In this document: positions 46,080 through 55,181 of the stretch, one piece after another | How the letters are laid out: every line of letters begins with the position of its first letter | Position numbering within the stretch: the stretch's first letter is position 1 | Assembly: GCA_947499635.1 (NCBI GenBank) | Contig: CANMPD010000002.1 | Span: forward strand, 124,001-188,000 | From: an uncultured Paracoccaceae bacterium | GTDB lineage: Bacteria > Pseudomonadota > Alphaproteobacteria > Rhodobacterales > Rhodobacteraceae | Reading direction: 5' to 3' | DNA length: 64,000 bases | Program-made: the position numbers and the translations under genes | The notes under the pieces: model-generated | The model's database searches: none | Told to the model about the DNA's origin: nothing | What the model saw: only the letters and a program-made list of their open reading frames with translations

Positions 46080-46170
46080 ACAACACAATCATTAAATTGC
46101 CAATATTCAGCCGCACTTTACTGATGCTTTACTCTACTCGGTTACATTCGCTGGGATACGACTGCAGCTG

Positions 46171-46386
46171 ATGAGAGCCGTTATGCACGACAATAACATG
46201 GATACGACAGAACTTCTGCGTAGCATCCTTAGCTTTCTCGCGGTAAATTTGCCGTGGGTGCTTCTTGCTGTATGGCTGGTTTATGGTTTAGTGCCCGTGC
46301 TGCTCATTGCTTTGGGGGTCTACCATTTGATTAACCGGCTTGAGTTACGCCAAATGCGCAATCTTCAGAAACGGGGCCATCAATAA
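46171..46386 (+). CDS. Small membrane protein
   Basis: 71 aa, or 67 from the second Met (46183). One or two closely packed hydrophobic helices (LRSILSFLAVNLPWVLLAVWLVYGLVPVLLIALGVYHLI) then a basic tail LELRQMRNLQKRGHQ. No family recognised. It follows the aminotransferase by 91 bases and is convergent with the class V aminotransferase. Real because of the clean membrane topology; function unknown. Confidence 0.55.
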   Translation: MRAVMHDNNMDTTELLRSILSFLAVNLPWVLLAVWLVYGLVPVLLIALGVYHLINRLELRQMRNLQKRGHQ

Positions 46387-46425
46387 GACGGCCCACGTGA
46401 TCTTAAAACTTGACCAAGACCTTGG

Positions 46426-47643
46426 CTACGCTGCTCGTCCCGCGATCACCGCACTCGCCGCAGAAAGCGCGCCTTCGCCATGTGGGATGTCCAAAGCCTT
46501 CAACCCAGCCTCAATACCGCCCAGCAATCCCATGATCATGTGACCATTCACATGTCCCATGTGACCAAGCCGGAATTGCCCATCAGCCTCAGGGCTGCCG
46601 GGTTTCGCCATACCCAGGCCAATGCCGAGGGTTAAACCCAGATTACCTTCCAACCACTTGCGCAATTCCGTCCCACTGGCGCCCGGCAATGTTAAGGCCG
46701 TTACCGCATGTGACCGCAAAGCTGGATTCGTCACATTCATCGTCATGGCCCCTTCGCGTCCCCATGCATCAACAGCTGCCCAAATCGCGCGTGCTAAGAT
46801 ACCGTGACGTTGCCACACGTTTTCAATTCCTTCTGCGTGAATCATATCCAATGATTGGCGCAATCCAAACAAATGGTGCGTTGGGGCCGTTCCGCCAAAA
46901 TATTCGTAAAACGCCTGAGGATTAGAACGGCTTTCCCAATCCCAGTATTTGCTGACATATTCCTTGGTACGACGTTGTTGCGCGGCCTTATCGTTGAAGA
47001 ACACAAACGAGAGCCCAGCAGGTACCATTAATCCCTTTTGACATCCTGTGACGGCAATATCGACACCCCAGTCATCCATTTCAAATCGATCACATCCCAT
47101 GGATGCGATACAATCCGCCATCAAAAGGGCGGGATGATTTGCACTGTCTAAACAGCCTCGCAACGCCTTAAAATCATTTCTCAACGATGTAGAGGTATCT
47201 ACGTGCGCGCCCAGAACGGCTTTGATTTCATGTGCTTTATCCGCTGCCAGCACTTCGGAAATTCGGGCAAGATCATAGGGATCCTGTGTTCCAAAATCGA
47301 GCAGCTGAGCCTCAACCCCCAGCGCCTGTGCCATTTCCGCCCAACCATGAGCAAAACGACCATTGGCCGGCACCAACACGCGATCCCCAGGTTTTAACGT
47401 ATTCGCCAATGCCGCTTCCCATGCGCCATGCCCATTGGCGATATAGATTGCGACGTGATGTTGTGTTCGTGCAATACGCCGCAGATCAGGAATGAGGCTC
47501 TCGGTGAGCGCCAACAACGCGCCTTCATATATGTTCGGCGAAGCCTGATGCATGGCACGCAGTACATCATCAGGGATAACCGAAGGCCCAGGAATGGCCA
47601 AATACGCCCGCCCAGAGGCCAAGTTCACCGCTGTATTTTTCAT
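46426..47643 (-). CDS. Class V aminotransferase, serine-glyoxylate/AGT type
   Basis: 405 aa from the ATG at 47643, with AAGGA 8 bases upstream; the track start adds 6 residues. Fold-type I PLP enzyme of the alanine-glyoxylate / serine-glyoxylate group: IPGPSVIPDDVLRAM near the N-terminus, DCIASMGCDRFEMDDWGVD and the PLP Lys in TGCQKGLMVPAGLSFV. In methylotrophs and photorespiratory pathways it makes hydroxypyruvate; no serine-cycle neighbours are seen here, so the substrate pair is not certain. Confidence 0.87.
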   Translation of the reverse strand: MKNTAVNLASGRAYLAIPGPSVIPDDVLRAMHQASPNIYEGALLALTESLIPDLRRIARTQHHVAIYIANGHGAWEAALANTLKPGDRVLVPANGRFAHGWAEMAQALGVEAQLLDFGTQDPYDLARISEVLAADKAHEIKAVLGAHVDTSTSLRNDFKALRGCLDSANHPALLMADCIASMGCDRFEMDDWGVDIAVTGCQKGLMVPAGLSFVFFNDKAAQQRRTKEYVSKYWDWESRSNPQAFYEYFGGTAPTHHLFGLRQSLDMIHAEGIENVWQRHGILARAIWAAVDAWGREGAMTMNVTNPALRSHAVTALTLPGASGTELRKWLEGNLGLTLGIGLGMAKPGSPEADGQFRLGHMGHVNGHMIMGLLGGIEAGLKALDIPHGEGALSAASAVIAGRAA

Positions 47644-47869
47644 ATTATTATTCCTTGCCATATTCGCGCTGCTTCATTCTCAAGAAGCCTTGTCCAGAAA
47701 TGGATTCGCCTGACGAACCTACCCGCTGGCACAGCGCCGTCAATTCCTGTCGTCTTATAGCTTCAAGGTTGATGATAAGGGCTGGTGTGATGCTTGCACC
47801 TTGTGCAGGAGCTGCTTAAATGGCACGGGTTACAGGCTCAGTTGAGACCACGATAAAGGATCTTCGCGC

Positions 47870-49729
47870 ATGAAAACTCCCCCTATGTCCTCGCGCGAGT
47901 TGATTGGCTGGCTATGGCGTGGATATTTACGCCATCATATGGGGCTGCTGAGCATCGCGGTCTTTTTCATGCTGCTCGAGGGGGCGACGGTTGGCGGCCT
48001 GAGTTATATGATGCAGCCAATGTTCGATCTGGTTTTTGTCGCAGGCGACAAAGGTGCCTTACCATGGGTTGCCGTTGCGTTTTTTGCAATTTTTTGCATG
48101 CGCGCCATATCAAGCGTTACGCAAAAGGTCGTATTGGCGCAGATCAGCCAAAAATCCGAAGCACATATGCGTTTGGACATGCTGGACCGCTTGATCCATC
48201 AAGATGCGAGCTTTCACCAAACACACCCGCCCGGATTGCTGATCCAGCGTGTTCAAGCGGATGTCTTAGCAATTAACCGCGTGTGGCAGGCCCTGATCAC
48301 AGGAAGTGGTCGTGATATCGCCCAATTGATTGCTGTGCTTGCCGTTGCAGTCAGCGTCGATTGGCGTTGGACATTGATTATGTTGATCGGTGTCCCCCTG
48401 CTGGTGCTCCCGCTGTCGATTATGCAACGCTATGTCCGCAAAAAGGCATCACAGGCACGGGATCTTGGGGCCGCCCAAGCCACCCGTTTGGACGAAATCT
48501 TTCACGGTATGATCCCAATCAAGCTGAATGCCTTAGAGACGTATCAAACCAATCGCTATCATGGCTCAACCATGGCCTTTGTACGCGCACAGGTTCGGGC
48601 AGCCTTTGGGACGGCATCGGCCTCTGGTTTGGTCGATGTGATGGCAGGGCTTGGCGTGATGGGAGTGATCATGTTTGGCGGGCAGGAAATCATTTCTGGC
48701 GAGAAAACCGTCGGGCAATTTATGAGTTTCTTTACTGCGATTGGCCTCGCCTTTGATCCCATGCGTCGCCTCGCTGCGATTATGGGCGTGTGGCAAACTG
48801 CGGCGGCAGCAATGGAGCGTATTAAAGAGTTGATGGACGCGCCCATCCTGCTCACTTCGCCAGAAAACCCTAAGCCTGCCCCCCAAGGGTTACCTGAAAT
48901 CCGCCTAGAGGACGTCGATTTGTCTTATGGGGAAGCCAAAATTCTTAACCAGCTCTCTCTGGTTGCGGAACCAGGCAAAACCACAGCTCTTGTCGGGGCA
49001 TCTGGGGCAGGTAAATCAACAATCTTTAACATACTGACGCGCATAACCGACCCACAAAAGGGTACAGTTACAATCGATGGCGTTCCTGTAAATGAACTAG
49101 ACTTACAAGATCTGCGCAAACTGTTTTCCGTCGTCACACAGGATGCGATGTTGTTTGATGAAAGCCTGCGCGAGAATATCTTGCTGGGGCGCGATGACGT
49201 CAGTGATGCGGAACTCCAAGAGATTTTAGACGCTGCTCATGTCACTGATTTTGTAGCCAAGCTGCCAGATGGTCTCAATACCAAGGTTGGTCCGCGTGGG
49301 TCAGCTTTGTCAGGTGGGCAACGTCAACGGGTGGTTATTGCCCGTGCATTGTTGCGCAATACTCCAATCCTTTTGCTGGACGAGGCCACATCGGCATTGG
49401 ATGCGCAGTCTGAAACCGTCGTCCAAGCCGCCTTGGACCGCCTGTCAGGCGGGCGCACCACATTGGTCATCGCACACCGCCTCTCCACAATCCGTGATGC
49501 AGATAAGATCGTGGTGATGGACCGTGGCGAGGTTGTTGACCAAGGCACCCACCAAGAGCTGCTTGCGCGGGGCGGAATCTACGCAGATCTCTACCGCCTG
49601 CAATTTGAGGATGGGAAAGAAGTCGTCGACCATCTGGGTCTAAAAGCACAAACCCGCGCCCAAGCAGACAATACACCGCATACACACGACAACTGGTTAC
49701 GACGTTTTCTTCATCAAATATTCGGTTAG
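47870..49729 (+). CDS. ABC exporter, MsbA-like, fused permease and ATPase
   Basis: 619 aa. Type IV ABC half-transporter: six spans over residues 20-290 (for example GLLSIAVFFMLLEGATVGG, DIAQLIAVLAVAVSV), then an ATPase with GASGAGKST, the ABC signature LSGGQRQRVVIARALL, Walker B ILLLDEATSALD and H-loop VIAHRLSTI. Resembles MsbA or multidrug exporters of lipids or drugs. 53 bases before ygfZ on the same strand. Substrate cannot be inferred. Confidence 0.93.
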   Translation: MKTPPMSSRELIGWLWRGYLRHHMGLLSIAVFFMLLEGATVGGLSYMMQPMFDLVFVAGDKGALPWVAVAFFAIFCMRAISSVTQKVVLAQISQKSEAHMRLDMLDRLIHQDASFHQTHPPGLLIQRVQADVLAINRVWQALITGSGRDIAQLIAVLAVAVSVDWRWTLIMLIGVPLLVLPLSIMQRYVRKKASQARDLGAAQATRLDEIFHGMIPIKLNALETYQTNRYHGSTMAFVRAQVRAAFGTASASGLVDVMAGLGVMGVIMFGGQEIISGEKTVGQFMSFFTAIGLAFDPMRRLAAIMGVWQTAAAAMERIKELMDAPILLTSPENPKPAPQGLPEIRLEDVDLSYGEAKILNQLSLVAEPGKTTALVGASGAGKSTIFNILTRITDPQKGTVTIDGVPVNELDLQDLRKLFSVVTQDAMLFDESLRENILLGRDDVSDAELQEILDAAHVTDFVAKLPDGLNTKVGPRGSALSGGQRQRVVIARALLRNTPILLLDEATSALDAQSETVVQAALDRLSGGRTTLVIAHRLSTIRDADKIVVMDRGEVVDQGTHQELLARGGIYADLYRLQFEDGKEVVDHLGLKAQTRAQADNTPHTHDNWLRRFLHQIFG

Positions 49730-49782
49730 TATACGCCACCTATGATCAATACCCCCTTCTTCACCTGAAAAGGACTAGGACC

Positions 49783-50535
49783 ATGTCAGCTTCGCCCCTT
49801 CGCCGTGTTCTACGTATCAGTGGCCCTGACGCGCGCAGTTTTCTGCAAGGCTTGATTAGTAACGATGTCAATAAAGTGGATAACGGGTTGGTCTATGCGG
49901 CATTGCTGACCCCACAAGGGAAATATCTCGCAGATTTTTTCCTGCTCACCGATGGCGATGCGATCTTACTTGATGTTGCGGCGTCCCATGCCGATGGTCT
50001 GCTTAAGCGGTTAAATATGTATCGCCTCCGAGCAGATGTCCAAATCAGTGAAAGTGACATATGCGTCAGTCGCGGAACCTCCGCGAAACCAGACGGGGCG
50101 CTCTTGGATCCTCGCCACAGCGCGTTGGGATGGCGATTGTATGACAGTGTCGATCTGGGCGATGATGGCACCGATTGGGACGCTTTACGTGTGGCGCATT
50201 GCATCCCTGAAACCGACATTGAACTAACGCCTGACACCTACCTTTTGGAAGTCGGTTTCGAAGCTCTAAATGGCGTCGATTTCCGCAAAGGTTGCTATGT
50301 CGGCCAAGAGGTGACCGCACGTATGAAGCATAAAACCGAATTGCGTAAAGGTCTCACCACGGTTCAGATCTCGGGCCAAGCCCAGACAGGAAGTGACATC
50401 GTATCAAATGCAAAACCTGTTGGTACGCTGCTCACACAATCCGGCGACAAAGCCATTGCCTATCTTCGCTTCGACCGCGCAAAAGGCGATATGCAAGCAG
50501 GTGATGCACAGGTTATTTGGCCCCTCTCGTCCTAG
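49783..50535 (+). CDS. ygfZ: Folate-binding YgfZ-type protein
   Basis: 250 aa, the short alphaproteobacterial form. The signature KGCYVGQEVTARMKHK has the conserved Cys in the K-G-C-Y-x-G-Q-E motif. Related to GcvT; helps to maintain Fe-S enzymes and tRNA thiomodification through tetrahydrofolate. AGGACTAGGACC precedes the ATG. It shares a bidirectional terminator with efp. Confidence 0.93.
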   Translation: MSASPLRRVLRISGPDARSFLQGLISNDVNKVDNGLVYAALLTPQGKYLADFFLLTDGDAILLDVAASHADGLLKRLNMYRLRADVQISESDICVSRGTSAKPDGALLDPRHSALGWRLYDSVDLGDDGTDWDALRVAHCIPETDIELTPDTYLLEVGFEALNGVDFRKGCYVGQEVTARMKHKTELRKGLTTVQISGQAQTGSDIVSNAKPVGTLLTQSGDKAIAYLRFDRAKGDMQAGDAQVIWPLSS

Positions 50536-50592
50536 CGACAGGGCAATTGCGCAAATTTTATGCAAAACCTGATTTTACGGTCTCAAAGACAC

Positions 50593-50631
50593 AAAATCCC
50601 CCTGTGATACGGCTGTCACAGGGGGATTTTT
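50593..50631. terminator. Bidirectional terminator between ygfZ and efp
   Basis: AAAATCCCCCTGTGA / TCACAGGGGGATTTT: 15-bp perfect stem, 8-base loop, then T. A-run and T-run on opposite strands make it strong for both genes. Confidence 0.92.
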
Positions 50632-50656
50632 ATCACTTCACGGCAGCTTTCTACGC

Positions 50657-51220
50657 TTAGGCCCGTTCAGAATATTCCATGGTTTCAGTGTTCACGACGA
50701 TCATTTCGTCCTGTCCTACAAACGGTGGCACCATAACTTTGACGCCATTATCCAAAATTGCAGGCTTGAAAGAGTTCGCAGCCGTCTGTCCTTTGACCAC
50801 TGGCTCAGTCTCTTCAATTTTGCAGGTCACCTTTTGTGGCAAGCTCGCGTTCAGTGCTTCGGACTCATAAAACTCAACCACAATTGTCATACCGTCTTGC
50901 AGAAACGGGCGACGTTCCCCCAAAAGCTCTGCTGACAGTTCAATCTGTTCGTATGTCTCGGTATCCATAAACACCAACATACCGTCACTTTCGTACAGAA
51001 ACTGTTGATCTTTCTGCTCTAAACGCACGCGCTCAACCTTATCCGCCGACCGAAAACGCTCGTTCAGTTTCGATCCGTTACGTAGATTACGCAGCTCACA
51101 TTGTGCGAAAGCGCCGCCTTTTCCTGGCTTCACATGATCAATTTTTACCGCAGCCCAAAGGCCGCCATTGTGTTCGATGACATTGCCGGGGCGGATTTCA
51201 TTGCCGTTAATTTTGGGCAT
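50657..51220 (-). CDS. efp: Elongation factor P
   Basis: Relieves ribosome stalling at polyproline. 187 aa. Three beta-barrel domains, with the modifiable Lys34 in the tip loop [31 protein letters not shown] is the C-terminal OB fold. The Lys34 context fits lysylated (EpmA-type) EF-P, but no epmA is seen in the window. Preceded by GAAAGGCAG. Confidence 0.96.
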   Translation of the reverse strand: MPKINGNEIRPGNVIEHNGGLWAAVKIDHVKPGKGGAFAQCELRNLRNGSKLNERFRSADKVERVRLEQKDQQFLYESDGMLVFMDTETYEQIELSAELLGERRPFLQDGMTIVVEFYESEALNASLPQKVTCKIEETEPVVKGQTAANSFKPAILDNGVKVMVPPFVGQDEMIVVNTETMEYSERA

Positions 51221-51450
51221 AGGACTGCCTTTCGCATGGTTGATGTTAGGTTATCAATTCCTATATCGAGCAGTGTTGAAGCTGGCAAGATCACGAGACG
51301 ACTAGATTTTAAGCGAAATAGTTCGAAAATTAGGCATGCGCAAAATGCATGAGAGCTATGCAACTTAAGGCTACCCGAATCGTCATATATCCGTCATAAG
51401 GAGCTTCACGCCGAGAATGCAATAGCAAGAACAACAACAAAGGAAACGAG

Positions 51451-51771
51451 ATGCGAGATTTCGTTGACGGAACTGCTTTTAACAACGAGCAAGGTAACCG
51501 TTCCCGCAAACTGTTTGCAGCAGTTGTCTTGGCTGCACTAGATGATGCAATTGCCGATGACAAGAAATATGGCAATGGCCCCGAGCAGATCGCCCGCTGG
51601 GCACGGTCCCGCGATGGCCGTGAAGTTTTAACCTGCGCAGGGATTGACCCAAGCGAACGTGTTGTCGCTGGTCTAATGGATTTCGTGGGTAAAGGTATTC
51701 GCACATCCGTTGCGCTGTCGCGAGAAGAAAGCGAACGCCGCAATGCTGCTCAAGAAGCAGAAGCTGCCTAA
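51451..51771 (+). CDS. DUF6280-type small protein
   Basis: 106 aa. Highly conserved in Rhodobacterales as I recall (DUF6280). Begins MRDFVDGTAFNNEQGNRSRK, helical core LFAAVVLAALDDAIADDKKYGNG, then EQIARWARSRDGREVLTCAGI and a charged tail. No known function. AAAGGAAACGAG precedes the ATG and a strong terminator follows. Divergent from efp. Confidence 0.8.
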   Translation: MRDFVDGTAFNNEQGNRSRKLFAAVVLAALDDAIADDKKYGNGPEQIARWARSRDGREVLTCAGIDPSERVVAGLMDFVGKGIRTSVALSREESERRNAAQEAEAA

Positions 51772-51798
51772 ACAACTAAGCTGCCAAACTGTATAAAG

Positions 51799-51829
51799 AA
51801 AAACGCGCCCCGGGGCGCGTTTTTCTTTT
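51799..51829 (+). terminator. Strong terminator after the DUF6280 gene
   Basis: AAAAACGCGCCCCGGGGCGCGTTTTTC: palindrome with a GC-rich stem and T-run. It can act in both directions. Confidence 0.9.
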
Positions 51830-51862
51830 GTGCGAAGGTCAAATTCTAGATCTCTCCTGATC

Positions 51863-52429
51863 TTAAAAAAATGCAAATAATCTCCAAATAGCAAACACCT
51901 CAGCGGTAATAAGCAAACCATAAAAGACCCGCCCTTTCCATTTGCACATCCGCCATAGGACAATAAACGATACCAAGCTCGCCAAAAAATTCACCGGCGC
52001 CAACCAGTGTGCGTGATAACGCGTGTTCCAATAGCTCACCGGTGAATCAAAAACCCAATCACTGAATGGCCAAAAGTTCGGGCGCCCGTCCCCTGCATGC
52101 ATCAGAAAATCCATACCGACATGCAAAAGCGACGAGGCACATAACGCAATAGCCCATTTTCGTTTGCTCCAAATCGCAAGCGCCAACAAACAAATCCAAA
52201 TGGGAAACGAATTGTCTATCGCAAAAATCTGCTGCCATTCGTCGGAAAAGTAACGCTCACGAAAGACGACACTGGGCGAAACGCCTTCGATATACAGCCC
52301 CCAAATCACCATAATATAAAGGGAAAGATCCGGTAACATCCCACCAAATGTTGCTGCCCAAAGTGGCCCTTTGCCGCCTTTGCGCCCAAATAGTGCGGCC
52401 CCGGTCAAGAGATGTGCTGGTGTGTTCAT
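51863..52429 (-). CDS. Inner-membrane DUF457-like putative metal-dependent hydrolase
   Basis: 188 aa with about five membrane spans. Begins MNTPAHLLTGAALFGRKGG and has conserved His and Asp (PAHL, LPDLSLYI, LLHVGMDFLMHAGDGRP), the pattern of YdjM/DUF457 membrane-bound putative hydrolases. Divergent from cobQ, so some databases name it after cobalamin, which the sequence does not support. Substrate unknown. Confidence 0.72.
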   Translation of the reverse strand: MNTPAHLLTGAALFGRKGGKGPLWAATFGGMLPDLSLYIMVIWGLYIEGVSPSVVFRERYFSDEWQQIFAIDNSFPIWICLLALAIWSKRKWAIALCASSLLHVGMDFLMHAGDGRPNFWPFSDWVFDSPVSYWNTRYHAHWLAPVNFLASLVSFIVLWRMCKWKGRVFYGLLITAEVFAIWRLFAFF

Positions 52430-52522
52430 TTAAGCTCCGAATAAATATATAATCTCTCTTAACAAAAGCGCGTACAGCAAACCGTGCGCCACCAAAAGAG
52501 TCCTAAAACAGGAGGCCAACCA

Positions 52523-53974
52523 ATGGCCCGGTCTATTATGATACAAGGCACAGGCAGTAATGTCGGCAAGTCATTACTCGTAGCTGGTCTTACTCGCGCC
52601 TTTGTGAAACGCGGCCTACGTGTTGCCCCTTTCAAGCCGCAAAATATGTCGAATAACGCAGCCGTTACACCCGAAGGCGGAGAGATTGGGCGTGCACAGG
52701 CCTTGCAGGCACGTGCAGCAATGCGGCCACCGCACACTGATATGAACCCCGTATTGTTAAAACCGGAAACCGATACAGGCGCGCAGGTGATTGTGCAGGG
52801 GAAAAGACGCGGCACACAGGCTGCAGGCAGCTTTATGCGAGATAAAACCGGCCTACTGGAAGCAGCCCTCGAGAGCTTTCACCGTCTTGCCCAAGATGTA
52901 GACCTTGTCCTAATCGAAGGCGCCGGCAGCCCTGCAGAAACAAATTTACGTAAGAATGACATCGCAAATATGGGCTTTGCTCAGGCAGCAGATATCCCGG
53001 TTGTTTTGGTTGGCGACATTCATCGTGGTGGCGTGATTGCTCAGTTGGTCGGAACTGATTGTGTCTTATCTGCTGAAGACCGCGCGCGTATTAAAGGCTT
53101 TGCGGTCAATCGTTTCCGCGGGGACGTTCGCCTGTTTGACGCCGGACGCGATGATATTGCAGATCGAACCAACTGGCCCTGTCTTGGTGTTATTCCATGG
53201 TTTTGGGATGCGTGGAAGCTTCCCGCCGAAGACAGCATGGACATCGCGAACCGAACAGGCGGCGCATGTAAGATCGTGGTGCCCCAACTTGAGCGCATGG
53301 CAAATTTCGATGATCTTGATCCTCTGGCCAACGAAGACGACGTCACAGTTGAAATCATTCCCCCAGGGCGTGCCTTACCCGGTGATGCAAACTTAATCTT
53401 GCTGCCTGGCTCCAAGTCCACAATTGGTGATTTGGCATATCTGCGCGCACAGGGCTGGGACATTGACATCCTTGCGCATCACCGCCGTGGTGGGCATGTG
53501 ATGGGCCTGTGTGGTGGATATCAAATGCTGGGAAAAACCATCGACGACCCAGAAGGGGTCGATGGGTATCGCGGCAAAGTGGCAGGCTTAGGGTTACTAG
53601 ATATACATACGGTTATGGCAGGTGAAAAACACGTCACGCTGACATCCGCGACGACACGACAGGGACACCTTGCTGTGAACGGATATGAAATTCACATGGG
53701 TCGCACCAGCGGAGCAGATTGTGCAAATTACTGGCTGACCATGCCAGACGGCCGCAACGAAGGCGCTATATCTGCAGATGGCCGTGTATACGGATCATAT
53801 CTGCATGGCCTGTTTACCTCAGATGCGTTTCGGGCGTCATTCTTGCACGGATTGGGCGCCAAAAGTCACGACGCCTATGATCAAACCGTCGAAACCACCT
53901 TGGATGCATTAGCAGAGCATCTCGAAGAACATATGGATCTGGATCAGCTGCTCGAACTTGCCCATAGAGTATAG
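52523..53974 (+). CDS. cobQ: Cobyric acid synthase
   Basis: Amidates four side chains of adenosyl-cobyrinic acid a,c-diamide. 483 aa from the ATG at 52523, with AGGAGG upstream; the track start at 52484 is 13 codons early. ATP-grasp-like N-terminal part [19 protein letters not shown]; glutaminase part [13 protein letters not shown] with the nucleophilic Cys and a His near YLHGLF. No other cobalamin genes and no B12 riboswitch are present in the 93-base leader, so the rest of the pathway lies elsewhere. Confidence 0.95.
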   Translation: MARSIMIQGTGSNVGKSLLVAGLTRAFVKRGLRVAPFKPQNMSNNAAVTPEGGEIGRAQALQARAAMRPPHTDMNPVLLKPETDTGAQVIVQGKRRGTQAAGSFMRDKTGLLEAALESFHRLAQDVDLVLIEGAGSPAETNLRKNDIANMGFAQAADIPVVLVGDIHRGGVIAQLVGTDCVLSAEDRARIKGFAVNRFRGDVRLFDAGRDDIADRTNWPCLGVIPWFWDAWKLPAEDSMDIANRTGGACKIVVPQLERMANFDDLDPLANEDDVTVEIIPPGRALPGDANLILLPGSKSTIGDLAYLRAQGWDIDILAHHRRGGHVMGLCGGYQMLGKTIDDPEGVDGYRGKVAGLGLLDIHTVMAGEKHVTLTSATTRQGHLAVNGYEIHMGRTSGADCANYWLTMPDGRNEGAISADGRVYGSYLHGLFTSDAFRASFLHGLGAKSHDAYDQTVETTLDALAEHLEEHMDLDQLLELAHRV

Positions 53975-54023
53975 AGGCACGCATAAGCCACTCTGCAAAG
54001 CAGATTTTCAAAAACGTAATGCG

Positions 54024-55103
54024 TTAAAATAATTCCTGCGAGGCGAGCGCGCGCTGAATTTCGCGACGCACAAGCTTGCGCACATTACGCGTAATCCGCT
54101 CTCCCAATGGGCCTTGCAGCTCATTTCGCACGATTTCAGCAACCAACTCGCGCAGGGTTTCCTCATCCAGCAACTCTTCATCCGGGGAAACACGTTCAAC
54201 GTCTCGCTTCGGCACAGGCTTGCCCTGCATATGCCGCCTTGTGAACGCTCCCTTAGGTGTCGGGATTTTGTCAGCCTCGACAAAATCTGGCTGTGGTGCA
54301 TTATCCGCACGCGGCTTTTGCACATCCTCTGGGGTTTCCCATTTCAGTGCACTGAGCTTTTCATCTAGCGAAGGTGGCAGCTCTTTACTGGCCTCATCCT
54401 GAGCATCCCGCGGCAATGTCTCAGCACCTGGTGCCGTCTCCCCGGTCATTGACGCTTGTTTTTGCGCGGTCTCAAGCTCTGCGATACGCCGCAAGACCGC
54501 TGCAGCGCGCTCACTGGCGGCTCCGCTTTTCATCCGCTCTTCGCCCGCCGCCGCTTCGAATAACGTGGCTGACGGATCATGCCATGGGGCGTCTTCTTGA
54601 ACACTGCGATGCTGTTCCTGTTGATCTATATCTGATCTCACGGCTTCCGATACAGGTGCAGAAACTGTCGCTGCCTCTTGTGGAACCCTATCTTTATCGG
54701 CGGTCAGATCATCGCGCGTATCTAAAGGCACGCTGCGCGTCCGGGTCTTGTTCGCAGCAGACTGCCGCGACGTGAACTCGGTCACGACATTATCAGGGGC
54801 GCGTGCCTCCTGTGTTGTCTCAACATGAATATGGTTCGCCTCAATATGATTTGCATCTGGCGCAGGCGCAGCATCAGCCCCGTGTTCTGTTGTCAGATCC
54901 TCAGCATTCGCCCCATTTGTTTGCACACCATCCAACTCAGTATCCGACACCCGCAACGCCGGTGTCAGAACAAGCCGCCCGACCGATGCCGTTGCAGCCC
55001 CTTGTTCGGGAGATTTCTCAATCGTCTTATTGCTATTTTTCACCAACCGGCGAATCGACGATAGAACATCTTCAATGTCTGTGTGCGTAACGGGATCTGA
55101 CAT
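54024..55103 (-). CDS. PopZ-like (DUF2497-type) polar protein
   Basis: 359 aa from the ATG at 55103; the track start 55112 is a GTG 3 codons before. An N-terminal helix (THTDIEDVLSSIRRLVKNS) matches the client-binding EEILASIRRII helix of PopZ. A long acidic, Pro/Ala-rich linker of about 230 residues lacks predicted structure. The C-terminal ELVAEIVRNELQGPLGERITRNVRKLVRREIQRAL is the oligomerisation helix type of DUF2497. A role in polar organisation is suggested but homology is by pattern only. Confidence 0.6.
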   Translation of the reverse strand: MSDPVTHTDIEDVLSSIRRLVKNSNKTIEKSPEQGAATASVGRLVLTPALRVSDTELDGVQTNGANAEDLTTEHGADAAPAPDANHIEANHIHVETTQEARAPDNVVTEFTSRQSAANKTRTRSVPLDTRDDLTADKDRVPQEAATVSAPVSEAVRSDIDQQEQHRSVQEDAPWHDPSATLFEAAAGEERMKSGAASERAAAVLRRIAELETAQKQASMTGETAPGAETLPRDAQDEASKELPPSLDEKLSALKWETPEDVQKPRADNAPQPDFVEADKIPTPKGAFTRRHMQGKPVPKRDVERVSPDEELLDEETLRELVAEIVRNELQGPLGERITRNVRKLVRREIQRALASQELF

Positions 55104-55181
55104 ATTTTTCACAGCCTAGCTCAAACGATTACGTATAGATTAGACCGCCAAACGCAATCACACAACAATAACCTCTATTCT

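Noticed and set aside
52430-52522. Cobalamin riboswitch before cobQ
   Set aside because: The gap is 93 bases and shared with a divergent gene; too short and no B12-box seen.
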